Part shown: piece after piece, positions 27,848 to 36,884 of the stretch
Layout: each line of letters begins with the position of its first letter
Position numbering within the stretch: the stretch's first letter is position 1
Assembly: GCA_041687015.1 (NCBI GenBank)
Contig: JAWLCT010000010.1
Span: 1-64,000, forward strand
Length of the DNA stretch: 64,000 nucleotides
Reading direction: 5' to 3'
From: JALOAT01 sp041687015
GTDB lineage: Bacteria; Pseudomonadota; Gammaproteobacteria; Thiohalomonadales; Thiohalomonadaceae
Made by a program: the position numbers and the translations under genes
Notes under the pieces: generated by a model
Told to the model about the DNA's origin: nothing
What the model saw: only the letters and a program-made list of their open reading frames with translations
Databases searched by the model: none

Positions 27848-29236
27848 ATGGATAATGCGATCACTTGGCTGACCGATATTACCGGTCAGATCTCAGGCCT
27901 GCTGTGGGGCAACGCCCTCACGCTGGTGGTCCTGCTCGGTACAGGCGTTTATCTCACCTTCCGCATGGGCTTCATCCAGATGCGCGGGTTCCGGCACTCG
28001 GCGGCGCTGATTTCAGGCAAATACAGCGACCCGAAACACCAGGGTGAGGTTTCGCACTTCCAGGCCCTCTCCACGGCGCTGTCCGCCACGGTGGGCACGG
28101 GCAACATCGCCGGCGTGGCCACTGCCATTTCCCTGGGCGGCCCCGGCGCCCTGTTCTGGATGTGGATCACCGCGTTCTTCGGTATGGCCACCAAGTTCGC
28201 AGAATGCACCCTTGCGGTACGGTTTCGCGAAATCGATCCCCAGGGCCGTGTCGCCGGTGGGCCGATGTACACCTTGCTGCACGGACTCAAGATGAAGCGC
28301 ATGGCGGCCCTGTTCGCCAGTTTCGCGCTGATCGCCTCCTTCGGCATCGGCAACATGGTGCAAGCCAATTCGGTGGTCGACGGCCTGGTGTTCATCTGGC
28401 CCGACATGCGCGAGTATGCCTGGATGATCGGCCTGGCCATGGCGGTGCTGGTTGGGTTGGTGATCATCGGCGGCGTGCGCCGGATCGCCCGCTTTGCCAG
28501 CGCCGTGGTGCCGTTCATGGCCGTGTTCTACATCGTCGCGGCACTCATTGTGTTGGCCAATCACCTGAGCGCCATCCCCGCCGCCTTCGCCACCATCCTC
28601 GATCACGCCCTGAACCCGTGGGCCGTGGGCGGCGCTGCCGTGGGCGAAGCCATCCGCTGGGGCGTGGCACGCGGCCTGTTTTCCAATGAGGCGGGGCTCG
28701 GTTCCTCGCCCATGGCTCACGCAGCGGCACGCACCAACGAGCCGGTGCGGGAGGGCCTGGTCGCCATGATGGAACCCTTCGTGGACACGCTGGTGATCTG
28801 CACCATGACCGGACTTGTCATCGTGGTGACCGGCGCCTACCTGGGCGCCCCCGAGAGCGTCAAGGGCGCCGCCCTCACGGCACTTGCCTTCAGTCAGGTC
28901 CTCGGCGATGCGGGCGCCGCCATCGTAGGTGTCGGGCTGGCGCTGTTCGCCTTCTCCACCATGGTTTCGTGGTCCTATTACGGTGACCGCTCGGCGTATT
29001 TCCTGTTCGGCGAGGGTGCAGTGATGCCCTATCGCGTGTTTTTCACCCTGCTGGTGGTTTTCGGCGCCGCCGTGCCGCTGCAACTGGTGTGGAACATCGC
29101 CGACATCACCAACCTGCTCATGGCCTTGCCCAATCTGCTTTCCCTGGTTCTGCTCGCGGGATTGGTGAAGAAGGCCAAGGACACCTATCTTGGCGGAAAG
29201 CCGGCCGCCGTCCACAAACCTGCAGCGAGCCACTGA
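27848..29236 (+). CDS. Sodium:alanine/glycine symporter (AGCS family)
   Basis: The product has 462 residues, very hydrophobic, with about ten to eleven membrane helices. Family signatures include GTGNIAGVATAISLGGPGA and the SWSYYGDRS segment. It takes up alanine or glycine with sodium. The ATG at 27848 has GGAGGA just upstream and marks the true start. The stop lies 4 bp before nadC, so they are probably cotranscribed although unrelated in function. Confidence 0.94.
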   Translation: MDNAITWLTDITGQISGLLWGNALTLVVLLGTGVYLTFRMGFIQMRGFRHSAALISGKYSDPKHQGEVSHFQALSTALSATVGTGNIAGVATAISLGGPGALFWMWITAFFGMATKFAECTLAVRFREIDPQGRVAGGPMYTLLHGLKMKRMAALFASFALIASFGIGNMVQANSVVDGLVFIWPDMREYAWMIGLAMAVLVGLVIIGGVRRIARFASAVVPFMAVFYIVAALIVLANHLSAIPAAFATILDHALNPWAVGGAAVGEAIRWGVARGLFSNEAGLGSSPMAHAAARTNEPVREGLVAMMEPFVDTLVICTMTGLVIVVTGAYLGAPESVKGAALTALAFSQVLGDAGAAIVGVGLALFAFSTMVSWSYYGDRSAYFLFGEGAVMPYRVFFTLLVVFGAAVPLQLVWNIADITNLLMALPNLLSLVLLAGLVKKAKDTYLGGKPAAVHKPAASH

Positions 29237-29240
29237 AGAC

Positions 29241-30077
29241 ATGGCATTGCCCACGCGCGAAGAAATCTCTGCCCAGGTACACCACGCTCTCGAGGAGGAT
29301 GTGGGGCCGGGCGATCTCACCGCCGGACTGATTTCCGCCGAGGCGACGGCGGAGGCCACGGTCATCAGCCGCGAGGACGCCGTGATCTGCGGCGGTCCCT
29401 GGTTCGATGAGGTGTTCCGCCAAATCGACCCGCGCGTGATGATCACGTGGGAGGTCGACGAGGGAACACGTGTCCAGGCGAACCAGCGTTTGTGCCGCCT
29501 GTCGGGACCGGCGCGGGCCCTGCTCACCGGTGAACGCACGGCGCTGAACTTTCTGCAGACGCTGTCGGGTACGGCGACCGTGGCACGCCGTTACGCTGAT
29601 GCCGTCGCCGGCACCGGCACGCGCGTGCTGGACACGCGAAAAACCGTGCCGGGGCTACGCAAGGCACAGAAATACGCCGTGCGTTGCGGTGGCTGTCACA
29701 ACCACCGCATGGGCCTGTACGACGCCGTGCTGGTGAAGGAAAACCATATCGCCGCCGCCGGCTCCATCACCGCCGCGGTGCAACAAGCGCGCACACTTGC
29801 CGGCCCTGGCGTGATGATCGAAGTGGAAGCCGAGAACCTGGCAGAGCTGGAGGAAGCACTTGCGGCAGGCGTTCAGCGCGTGTTGCTGGACAACATGGAT
29901 ACGGCGCAACTACGCAAAGCGGTGGCCATCAACGCCGGGCGCGTGGAACTGGAGTCATCCGGCAACGTCGAGCTGGCAACGCTGCGCCAAGTGGCGGAAA
30001 CCGGCGTCGATTTTATTTCCGTCGGCGCACTCACCAAACACGTGCAGGCCGTGGATTTGTCCATGCGCTTCTCATAA
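29241..30077 (+). CDS. nadC: Nicotinate-nucleotide pyrophosphorylase (carboxylating)
   Basis: The product has 278 residues, normal for NadC. The motifs ERTALNFLQTLSG, DTRKTVPGLR and NHRMGLYDAVLVKENH bind phosphoribosyl pyrophosphate and quinolinate. It makes nicotinate mononucleotide in de novo NAD synthesis. The ATG at 29241 follows the symporter stop by 4 bp. Confidence 0.97.
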   Translation: MALPTREEISAQVHHALEEDVGPGDLTAGLISAEATAEATVISREDAVICGGPWFDEVFRQIDPRVMITWEVDEGTRVQANQRLCRLSGPARALLTGERTALNFLQTLSGTATVARRYADAVAGTGTRVLDTRKTVPGLRKAQKYAVRCGGCHNHRMGLYDAVLVKENHIAAAGSITAAVQQARTLAGPGVMIEVEAENLAELEEALAAGVQRVLLDNMDTAQLRKAVAINAGRVELESSGNVELATLRQVAETGVDFISVGALTKHVQAVDLSMRFS

Positions 30078-30150
30078 CCAAGCGGCATAAAGTTATTCCA
30101 GCTCTCACGGTGTTTGCGCGCGAAGCAAAAACGTCGCCTCGCTGACAATC

Positions 30151-30173
30151 ATCTGCTGCGTCACGCAGCAGAT
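30151..30173. other. Perfect 10-bp hairpin after nadC
   Basis: ATCTGCTGCG (30151-30160) pairs perfectly with CGCAGCAGAT (30164-30173) across a 3-base loop. There is no U run, so it is not a classic terminator; it could stabilise the transcript end. The rest of 30078-30308 shows no gene that I can support. Confidence 0.4.
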
Positions 30174-30308
30174 CATCGACAGTTCGCAGGGCTGCAACTG
30201 AATAGTCCTTCCATGTTTTTTTGGGCTGGTTCACATAACGCATTCGCATAATGTGAACGGGTAGTTTGCGCTAGCATTGAGTCGTCCAAATCCCTAGCGC
30301 AAACGACC

Positions 30309-30767
30309 ATGTCCCGCCTGGGTTTCATCGCACTGTTGGCAGTGACCGTCAGCGCCCTCGGCGCATCCGCGGCCGCCCACGCCGGGAAGATCTCGGCGCC
30401 GGTACACATCACCATTGAGGCCCGTTCCACACCGCAACCCGGCCGACTCGCCGATGTGGCGGTCACCGTCGTCTCCCTTGCCGATATTCCTGCGGTCAGC
30501 ATCGAGGTTGATCTGCCGGACGACCTCGCCGTGTTTTCCGGCGACACGCACTGGCAGGGACCGATGCATCGCAGCGAATCGCGCACCCTTGGCTTCACCT
30601 TACGCGTGCCAGAAGGTGGCGCGCTCATTCAGGCCCGCGCGTTGGCCCGTTGGGGCGAGACCACCTTTGGCTCGACGGCCGAGCTGCGCTTCGGTACGGA
30701 CCCCGGCACCGCACGCCACCGCATGCCGCGCGCGCATAACGGTATTCGTGAATTCCCCGTGGACTGA
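30309..30767 (+). CDS. Secreted protein of unknown function
   Basis: The product has 152 residues. A signal peptide (LGFIALLAVTVSALG, cleavage near AAHA-GK) precedes a beta-rich region of about 125 residues that looks like an immunoglobulin-type fold (alternating V/T/I, EARSTPQPGRLADVAVTV). No family recognised. The next gene starts 3 bp later, so it probably works with that lipoprotein outside the cytoplasm. Confidence 0.75.
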   Translation: MSRLGFIALLAVTVSALGASAAAHAGKISAPVHITIEARSTPQPGRLADVAVTVVSLADIPAVSIEVDLPDDLAVFSGDTHWQGPMHRSESRTLGFTLRVPEGGALIQARALARWGETTFGSTAELRFGTDPGTARHRMPRAHNGIREFPVD

Positions 30768-30770
30768 CCC

Positions 30771-32393
30771 ATGCGCCTTCTCCTCGCCCCGGCAGTTTTG
30801 GCCGTTGCCCTCGGTGGTTGTGGTGGTGGTGGCGGAGGCGGCGGCGATGACACCCGCTCGGACTTCGCCCTGAGCGGCACGGTCCACTACGGCGACCGTG
30901 TGTACGGGCAGTTGGAGGAGGCGTCGCAGTACGGGTTTATCCGGACCGAGAGCAAACCGGTGCGGTTTGCGCGTGTTCAGATACTGAATGCAGACGGCGC
31001 GGTTGTGGGGGAAGCGGCGACCGACGAACTCGGGATGTACCGCTTGACCGCTTCGGGTGGACGTCGGGAATCCATGCGCCTGCGTGTCCTGGCGCACACC
31101 GTGGCGGGCACGCCCGTGACCGTGAAGGACTTCTCGGCCAACGTGCTTGCCGCGGCCAAGGCATTTACCCCGGGAACCCTGGACGGCCCCCTGCATGTGG
31201 CCGTCACCGGCGATCTGGCCGGGGCATTCAACATGCTGGACGTGTATGCCGCAGCCGGAGAATTCGTGCACGAAAGGCACGGCAGCTTCCCTCCGGCACT
31301 CACGGTCTACTGGCAGCCCGGGACCACGCCCCCAGGCGGCACCACCTATTTCTGCCGCTTCTGCCCGGCCGGTATTTTCGTGCTTGGGGGAAGGTATATG
31401 GGAGACGCGATTACCGGCGATTCCGATCACTTTGACGATGACGTGTTGCTGCACGAATACGGCCATTTCCTCGAACATATGTTCGGGGTGCTCGATTCGC
31501 CCGGCGGCAGCCATACGCTTTTCGACCTTTCACAAGACCTGCGGCTGGCCTGGAGCGAGGGCTTCAGCAGCTTCATGGCAGGGGCCATCAAGGCCTGGAT
31601 GACCGAACGCCGACATGCCACATTGTCGAGCCAGGATTTGCCCGTTTCCTCGTACCTGGACACCGACGACGGCAGTGCCGGTGGCGGACAGGGCCTGTAT
31701 TTCGATTTCGATGCCATCGCCCCGTGGCTCCGTCATGCCTCCAACGAGAGCGCCGTTGCCAAAGTACTCTGGAACCTGCATGGCGACGGCGCGGGTATGG
31801 ACGACATCTGGGAAGCCTTTTCCCACGGTATGCCGCTCGCCACCACCGCCTACCCCGCCAGCCTGGAAACCTTCTGGGACGGCTGGCAGGCGAGCGAACT
31901 CATCGCCTCGCCGATGCCGGAGACCTTGGCCGCTTTCGCAGAACGCGACGTTCGCTACGACAACGACGCGTTCGAACTGGACGATACGTTCGACGCGCGC
32001 TCGGTCGTACTCGCCAAGGGCCAGGCCGAGGCCCACAACCTTTTCAAACACCAGCTCGCCGCCGAGACAGACCTGATTCCGTTCGAGGCCGTCGCCGGCA
32101 TCGCCTACCGGATCGAGACCTATGACCTGGTGAACGGCGCCGATACGTATCTGCGCATCAAGGACACGGCAGGCAATACCCTCGAGGAAAACGGCAATGC
32201 CGCGCTGCAGCCGGACGCCAACGACGGCTGTGCGCTCGCCTCGCGCATCGATGCGTTCATGCCCGTGCGTGCTGACCGATATTACGTGGAAGTCACCCGC
32301 CCGACCGTTACTTACCCCTGGGCGGGACGCTATGGCGGCTACCGTTTGAAGATCACCGAGCTGCCCACGGAAGCTCCAATGGAATGCCCATAG
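30771..32393 (+). CDS. Lipoprotein with a zinc-protease-like HEYGH motif
   Basis: The product has 540 residues. The start MRLLLAPAVLAVALGGC is a lipoprotein signal with lipobox LGGC, followed by a run of glycines. A carboxypeptidase-regulatory-like beta domain is likely at about residues 35-110. The middle has LLHEYGHFLEHMFG (HExxH zinc motif), and LAWSEGFSSFMAG about 30 residues later supplies a possible third ligand, as in gluzincin peptidases. The C-terminal part is beta-rich and resembles a bacterial pre-peptidase-type domain. Protease activity is inferred from the motif. It is cotranscribed with the preceding secreted protein and ended by a strong terminator. Confidence 0.72.
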   Translation: MRLLLAPAVLAVALGGCGGGGGGGGDDTRSDFALSGTVHYGDRVYGQLEEASQYGFIRTESKPVRFARVQILNADGAVVGEAATDELGMYRLTASGGRRESMRLRVLAHTVAGTPVTVKDFSANVLAAAKAFTPGTLDGPLHVAVTGDLAGAFNMLDVYAAAGEFVHERHGSFPPALTVYWQPGTTPPGGTTYFCRFCPAGIFVLGGRYMGDAITGDSDHFDDDVLLHEYGHFLEHMFGVLDSPGGSHTLFDLSQDLRLAWSEGFSSFMAGAIKAWMTERRHATLSSQDLPVSSYLDTDDGSAGGGQGLYFDFDAIAPWLRHASNESAVAKVLWNLHGDGAGMDDIWEAFSHGMPLATTAYPASLETFWDGWQASELIASPMPETLAAFAERDVRYDNDAFELDDTFDARSVVLAKGQAEAHNLFKHQLAAETDLIPFEAVAGIAYRIETYDLVNGADTYLRIKDTAGNTLEENGNAALQPDANDGCALASRIDAFMPVRADRYYVEVTRPTVTYPWAGRYGGYRLKITELPTEAPMECP

Positions 32394-32427
32394 ATAACGA
32401 TTGCGGCGTGCTGTGATGGCTGCAGAA

Positions 32428-32459
32428 ACAAGAAACCCGCCGGAAGGCGGGTTTCTTGT
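32428..32459. terminator. Bidirectional terminator
   Basis: A perfect 14-bp stem with a GGAA loop (AAACCCGCC pairing with GGCGGGTTT at its core), with T-rich ends on both strands. It serves the lipoprotein gene on the plus strand and the tRNA-Thr gene on the minus strand. Confidence 0.9.
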
Positions 32460-32466
32460 CTTGTTT

Positions 32467-32542
<76 letters not shown>

Positions 32543-32591
32543 GAAGAAGCGCGGAGTATAAAGAAACAGGGTGACCGAGACAACGCAGCCG

Positions 32592-33017
32592 TCAGTCGGA
32601 AGCGCGTACCCGCAGGACCACGTCCAACCCGACCACGGCCGTGCCGGGCGAGAGCGCCGGCATGCCCGTCACCTGGAACTGATCGGCGGGTAGATCCGAC
32701 AGCACGCCGGTGTCGATGGCGTACATGTGATGGTGCGGACGGGTGTTTGAGTCGTAGAAAATCTTGGTCGGGTCCACGATCACCTCACGGATGAGGCCGG
32801 AACGCGCGAACAGATTCAAGGTGTTATACACCGTTGCCTTGGACACGTGGGTGTCTTCGGTATTCACCAGCTCAAGCACTTGCTCGGCAGAGAGATGCTG
32901 CGGCCGCGCAAACAAAACCTGCCCGATGACCAGGCGTTGCGTGGTCGGGGTTATCCCTTTGGCCTGCAGTTTGGTAACAACCTCTTGTTTACCAAGCAGT
33001 TCGGCATGATGGTGCAT
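32592..33017 (-). CDS. Fur-family transcriptional regulator (Irr/PerR-like)
   Basis: The product has 141 residues starting MHHHAELLGKQ. A winged helix (VSKATVYNTLNLFARSGL) is followed by the metal site RPHHHMYAID. The CxxC structural zinc motif that normally follows HHH in Fur is missing, as in Irr-type members, so metal or peroxide sensing may differ from classical Fur. The start at 33017 lies 26 bp after the thiO stop; a TATACT box is present just upstream on the minus strand, so it may also have its own promoter. Confidence 0.88.
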   Translation of the reverse strand: MHHHAELLGKQEVVTKLQAKGITPTTQRLVIGQVLFARPQHLSAEQVLELVNTEDTHVSKATVYNTLNLFARSGLIREVIVDPTKIFYDSNTRPHHHMYAIDTGVLSDLPADQFQVTGMPALSPGTAVVGLDVVLRVRASD

Positions 33018-33043
33018 GGGGCGGAGTATAGTACAGGCCTTTA

Positions 33044-34144
33044 TCACAAGTCCATGGCCGCAGTGACCGGCGCATAAGGCGCCGGGTCCAGAATGGGCGA
33101 ACGGGCCAGCATCAGATCTGCAATAAGGCGTGTCGACGCCAGGCCCAACACCACGCCGTTGCGGTAATGGCCCGCGTTCACGAACAGCCCGCGGATGTGC
33201 GCGTGTTCGCCCACGTACGGGATCCCCGTGGGCGAACCGGGGCGCAGGCCGGCCCAGTGGTGTTCGATGGGGAAGCGTTCCAGATCCGGCACGATGGCGA
33301 GGGCCGCTGCACGCAGCGCGGCCAGCGCCTCCTCGGTGGTCTGCTTTTCGAAGCCGACGTCCTCAACGGTGGAACCCGCCAGGATGCGACCATCTCGGCG
33401 TGGAATCACATAGCGGTCCTCGTGCATCACCATGCGGGTGAGCAAGCCGGGCTCCGCTTTGAACAGCACCATCTGGCCGCGCACCGGCCGGATGGGCAGC
33501 GCCAGCCCGGTCTGGGCGAGCAGGTGTCCGCTCCAGGCACCCGATGCCACCACCGCCCGCTCGGCCGGAAGCTCGCCGTCCGCGGTGACCAGGGCGCGCA
33601 GGCGACCCTCCCGGGTCACGAAGCCCTGCACTTCCACCGATTCGCGGATTTCCACACCCAGGCGGACCAGATCGGCACGCGCCGCCTGCAGCAGGCGGGG
33701 ATTGCGCACCTGACCCACCGAGGCCATCCACATGGCCTGGGAAAAACCGCCTGCGATCGCCGGCTCGCACGCGCGCAGGGCTGCCTCCCCTTCAAGCCAC
33801 CGCAGGTCATAGCCTTCCCGGGACGCCCAGGCGAGGGCCTCCGGTTTTTCCTGCGTACTCAGCCACAGCAAGCCGCTTTGGGTCCATTCCGGGTCGATGC
33901 CTGTGTCGTGCGCCAGCGCGCGGCACAGTTCCGGATAGCGTGACTGCCCCCAGCGTGCCAGCTGAGTGACCGCATCGGGGTACCGCCACGGATGCAGCGG
34001 CGAGAGGATGCCGCCGCCCGCCCAGGACGACTCGCGCCCCACGGCGTTGCGCTCCAGGAGAACGACGGAACGCCCGGCCAGCGCCAGCTCGCGGGCGGTG
34101 AGCATGCCCAAAAGGCCGCCCCCAATGACGAAATCTCGGTTCAT
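33044..34144 (-). CDS. thiO: FAD-dependent glycine oxidase ThiO
   Basis: The product has 366 residues. The N-terminal dinucleotide fold VIGGGLLGMLTARELA binds FAD, WAGGGILSPLHPW is typical of ThiO, and the C-terminal GHYRNGVVL segment contains active-site residues. It oxidises glycine to iminoglycine for thiazole synthesis. No other thiamin genes are near, and I see no THI-box in the leader, so a general D-amino-acid/glycine oxidase role is also possible. Confidence 0.88.
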   Translation of the reverse strand: MNRDFVIGGGLLGMLTARELALAGRSVVLLERNAVGRESSWAGGGILSPLHPWRYPDAVTQLARWGQSRYPELCRALAHDTGIDPEWTQSGLLWLSTQEKPEALAWASREGYDLRWLEGEAALRACEPAIAGGFSQAMWMASVGQVRNPRLLQAARADLVRLGVEIRESVEVQGFVTREGRLRALVTADGELPAERAVVASGAWSGHLLAQTGLALPIRPVRGQMVLFKAEPGLLTRMVMHEDRYVIPRRDGRILAGSTVEDVGFEKQTTEEALAALRAAALAIVPDLERFPIEHHWAGLRPGSPTGIPYVGEHAHIRGLFVNAGHYRNGVVLGLASTRLIADLMLARSPILDPAPYAPVTAAMDL

Positions 34145-34314
34145 GTGCGGTACACCGTGGCTGGCGACCCGTCTGCTGTGACGCGGGTCGCGGTGCGGGG
34201 AAGATCACGAAACCTATGATAACCGACATTGCAGGCCCGCGCCCCCGCCCCGCTCATCGGCCGCCAGGCGCCGCTCGTCGGCCCCGGCGGGATTCGCATC
34301 GTAATTCGCGTTAT

Positions 34315-34782
34315 ATGAGAGTCATGAAAAAGGAAGCTGGTGTCACCCTGATCGAGTTGATCATCACCCTGGCCGTGGGCGCCATCGTATTGGGAATCGC
34401 CGTCCCCAATTTCACCAGCATGGCAAAAAGCAATCGACTTACGGCCCAGGTGAACCTGTTCGTGACCGCCATGAATTATGCGCGTGCCGAGGCGATCAAT
34501 CGCTCCGCGCCTATCGCGGTGACCGCCAACAATGACAACTGGGCAGAAGGATGGCAGGTTCTGCAGGGCGGGGATGTGCTGCGCGCATCGCCTGCGCTCC
34601 ATGGCTCATTGGCGTTTACCGTCGACAATGGCACGACCACATTCACGTACCAACCCAACGGCCGTGTCGTGGGCCTTGGCGACGTCCTCACGATGTGCGA
34701 CGACCGGACCGGCGAACAGGGCCGGCAGATTACCGTCTCACCGACCGGCCGTGTAGCTGTGGTGACATTTGCATGCAACTGA
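34315..34782 (+). CDS. fimT: Minor pilin FimT/GspH-type
   Basis: The product has 155 residues from 34315 (an ATG at 34324 is also possible; neither has a strong ribosome site). The prepilin signal KKEAG/VTLIELIITLAVG shows the G-1 cleavage residue and E+5, followed by the hydrophobic helix. It is first in the minor-pilin operon and would help prime type IV pilus assembly. Its last 10 bases overlap pilV. Confidence 0.9.
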   Translation: MRVMKKEAGVTLIELIITLAVGAIVLGIAVPNFTSMAKSNRLTAQVNLFVTAMNYARAEAINRSAPIAVTANNDNWAEGWQVLQGGDVLRASPALHGSLAFTVDNGTTTFTYQPNGRVVGLGDVLTMCDDRTGEQGRQITVSPTGRVAVVTFACN

Positions 34783-35318
34783 ACACTCTGACATTCACGC
34801 GACGTACACGCGGCTTCTCCCTGCTGGAAGTGCTGGTTGCACTGCTGGTGCTTTCGATTGGGCTGCTCGGGTTGGCGGGTATGCAAATGGTGGGTTTGCG
34901 CAGCAACAATAGCGCATCGTTCCGCGGCCAGGCTGTGGCGATTGCCAATGACCTTGCCGAACGCATGCGCGCAAACTCCGGCGTCCTCAACGATGATGCC
35001 CGTGATACCAACGGTGATGGGATCATAGATGCGTCGGACAACATCAACTATTTTGCAAACCTGCTGTCCGACGCCGTTGATTGTTCGGTAACACCCACCT
35101 GCGGCAACGCTGACACCTGCAGTCCACAGCAGATGGCCGCTTACGATTTCAATTCAGTGGTTTGTGGCGGAACGGGCGTGAAAGCATTGCTGCCGGATGG
35201 CAGTCTCACGGTCACCTGTTCGCCGGCTGCCTGCCCTGACGGTTCGCTGTACCGGATAACGGTCAACTGGACCGAAAATGGTCAACAGGCCTCTGTCGAT
35301 TTATCGGTGGTTCCATGA
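34773..35318 (+). CDS. pilV: Minor pilin PilV
   Basis: The product has 181 residues. Prepilin motif TRG/FSLLEVLVALLVLSIG, then GLAGMQMVGLRSNN, typical of PilV. It contains six or more cysteines in the distal domain (for example VDCSVTPTCGN). The ATG at 34773 lies inside the end of fimT, and the stop overlaps pilW as ATGA. Confidence 0.92.
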   Translation: MQLNTLTFTRRTRGFSLLEVLVALLVLSIGLLGLAGMQMVGLRSNNSASFRGQAVAIANDLAERMRANSGVLNDDARDTNGDGIIDASDNINYFANLLSDAVDCSVTPTCGNADTCSPQQMAAYDFNSVVCGGTGVKALLPDGSLTVTCSPAACPDGSLYRITVNWTENGQQASVDLSVVP

Positions 35319-35932
35319 GCAAGACACTTTCGTTTCCGAGGCCGCAACGGGGATTTACCATCGTCGAGATTATGGTAGCGCTGGTAATCAGCCTCATCCT
35401 GCTTGCCGGCGTCAGTCAGATCTTCCTCGCGAACCGCGAAACCTATCGCATGCAGGCGGGGTTAGCCCGCGTGCAGGAAAATGCGCGTTTCACGATTGAC
35501 CAATTACGCAACGAAATCAGCATGGCGGGGTTTCCGGAGATCATCGGGGGGCCTTTGGCGCTCGCTGGAACCAATGGCACCAGCATTTCCGTCCGCACGC
35601 AGGCAGCGGATTGCCTCGGCGATGCGACTGGCGGCGCTGTCGTCGTAAACACATACACGTTAGCCGGCACTAGTTTGACCTGCTCAAACGACGGCGTTTC
35701 GCAAATCCTGGTCGATGGCATCCAAGCGTTGAACTTTTCATACGGCATCGACCTTGACAAAAAGGCTGATCGCGCAGCGGAGCGTTACACGATACCTACG
35801 ACCGTCGCCGACCTGGAAAAGGTTGTCTCTGTGCGCTTGACGCTCACCGCCTCTGATCCGGCGCTCGGAATCACCCGCACCTATGTGACCACCATTCCAT
35901 TACGTAACGCACCCGTTCCTTCAACGCTATGA
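35315..35932 (+). CDS. pilW: Minor pilin PilW
   Basis: The product has 205 residues. Prepilin motif PQRG/FTIVEIMVALVISLILL, followed by GVSQIFLANRETYR and ENARFTIDQLRNEIS, which mark PilW. It joins the minor-pilin tip complex with PilV, PilX and PilY1. Both ends overlap neighbouring genes as ATGA. Confidence 0.93.
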   Translation: MSKTLSFPRPQRGFTIVEIMVALVISLILLAGVSQIFLANRETYRMQAGLARVQENARFTIDQLRNEISMAGFPEIIGGPLALAGTNGTSISVRTQAADCLGDATGGAVVVNTYTLAGTSLTCSNDGVSQILVDGIQALNFSYGIDLDKKADRAAERYTIPTTVADLEKVVSVRLTLTASDPALGITRTYVTTIPLRNAPVPSTL

Positions 35933-36471
35933 AGACAAATAACCTCCAACGTGGCGCGGTACTGATGGTGAGCCTCCTCATTCTCCTGGTGCTCACCATT
36001 CTCGCCGTGACGGCGCTATCCGTGGTTACCCTCGAGGAGAGGATGGCCATGAGCTTTCAGTATTCCGATGCTGCATTTCAGGGGGCTGAATCCGGGATAC
36101 ATCGTGTGATAGGCGCCGGCACTCTGGAACAAGCGGATGGCACTCCAAACCCAATATATGATGAAGACGATGATCGATTATCCCTCGCTATCCAGGGCAC
36201 CTGTGGGGGAACAAGCAACTTGGATGGTCTCAACGAGACGCCCTGGCTGGGATCCGCGCAAGTGTCGACGAATGTCACTGTCCGTTACCTTGGTGAAAAG
36301 CCGGTGCCGAACTATTCCATGGGTGTGGAAGGGCAATACGTCGGACATCACTTCGACCTCAACTCGGTAAGCACTGTGACCGGAACCCAAATCGCGGCCA
36401 ATCATACACAGCGCATATACCTGGTGCGCCCAGGCGACGGCTCGAGTGCCTGCCCCTTCACCGAACCTTGA
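35929..36471 (+). CDS. pilX: Minor pilin PilX
   Basis: The product has 180 residues. The N terminus QRGAVLMVSLLILLVLTIL with VTLEERMA is typical of PilX/GspK-like minor pilins, which often lack the standard E+5 pattern. The globular part ends with the usual region containing a cysteine near the C terminus (SSACPFTEP). It is coupled to pilW by an ATGA overlap. Confidence 0.92.
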   Translation: MKTNNLQRGAVLMVSLLILLVLTILAVTALSVVTLEERMAMSFQYSDAAFQGAESGIHRVIGAGTLEQADGTPNPIYDEDDDRLSLAIQGTCGGTSNLDGLNETPWLGSAQVSTNVTVRYLGEKPVPNYSMGVEGQYVGHHFDLNSVSTVTGTQIAANHTQRIYLVRPGDGSSACPFTEP

Positions 36472-36481
36472 GGACTTTCCG

Positions 36482-36787
36482 ATGCTGAAAAAACTTTTTG
36501 TCACGGCTTTGCTGATACTGGCCGGTCTCGGCGCACACGCCGAGGTCGAGCCCATCGAAGGTTCCGTGGAGAGCATGTCCGTGGAACTATTGGTTGATGA
36601 CAAGGGAAAAGGCATGGTGGTCATTCACGACTGCAAAGATTGTCCGCGATTGCATGTCAATTCTGAAACCCGGTTTTTACTGGGTGGCAACCCAATTCCA
36701 CTGGATCAAGCACAGGTGCATGCACGCAAAGGCGCCACGGTAATCTACGACCTCGAAACCAAGGTAGTCACGCGCATCCGCATGTAG
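36482..36787 (+). CDS. Small periplasmic protein within the minor-pilin operon
   Basis: The product has 101 residues. A signal peptide (LFVTALLILAGLGAHA) precedes a small acidic beta-rich domain containing a C-K-D-C pair (IHDCKDCPRL) that could form a disulfide or bind metal. It sits 10 bp after pilX and about 100 bp before pilY1. I do not recognise the family. Its position suggests a role in pilus assembly or PilY1 maturation, by inference only. Confidence 0.8.
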   Translation: MLKKLFVTALLILAGLGAHAEVEPIEGSVESMSVELLVDDKGKGMVVIHDCKDCPRLHVNSETRFLLGGNPIPLDQAQVHARKGATVIYDLETKVVTRIRM

Positions 36788-36884
36788 CCATTTGTCGGAA
36801 CGGATGCTCCGAGGGTCGGACAATCCTTGTCGGACTCCACCGTTCGCCGGATAAAGAAGAAAACGAGATATGAGGAGAATCGTC

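Noticed and set aside
34145..34314. TPP riboswitch before thiO
   Set aside because: No THI-box core (CTGAGA and partners) in the leader; only a short GC hairpin at 34164-34191.
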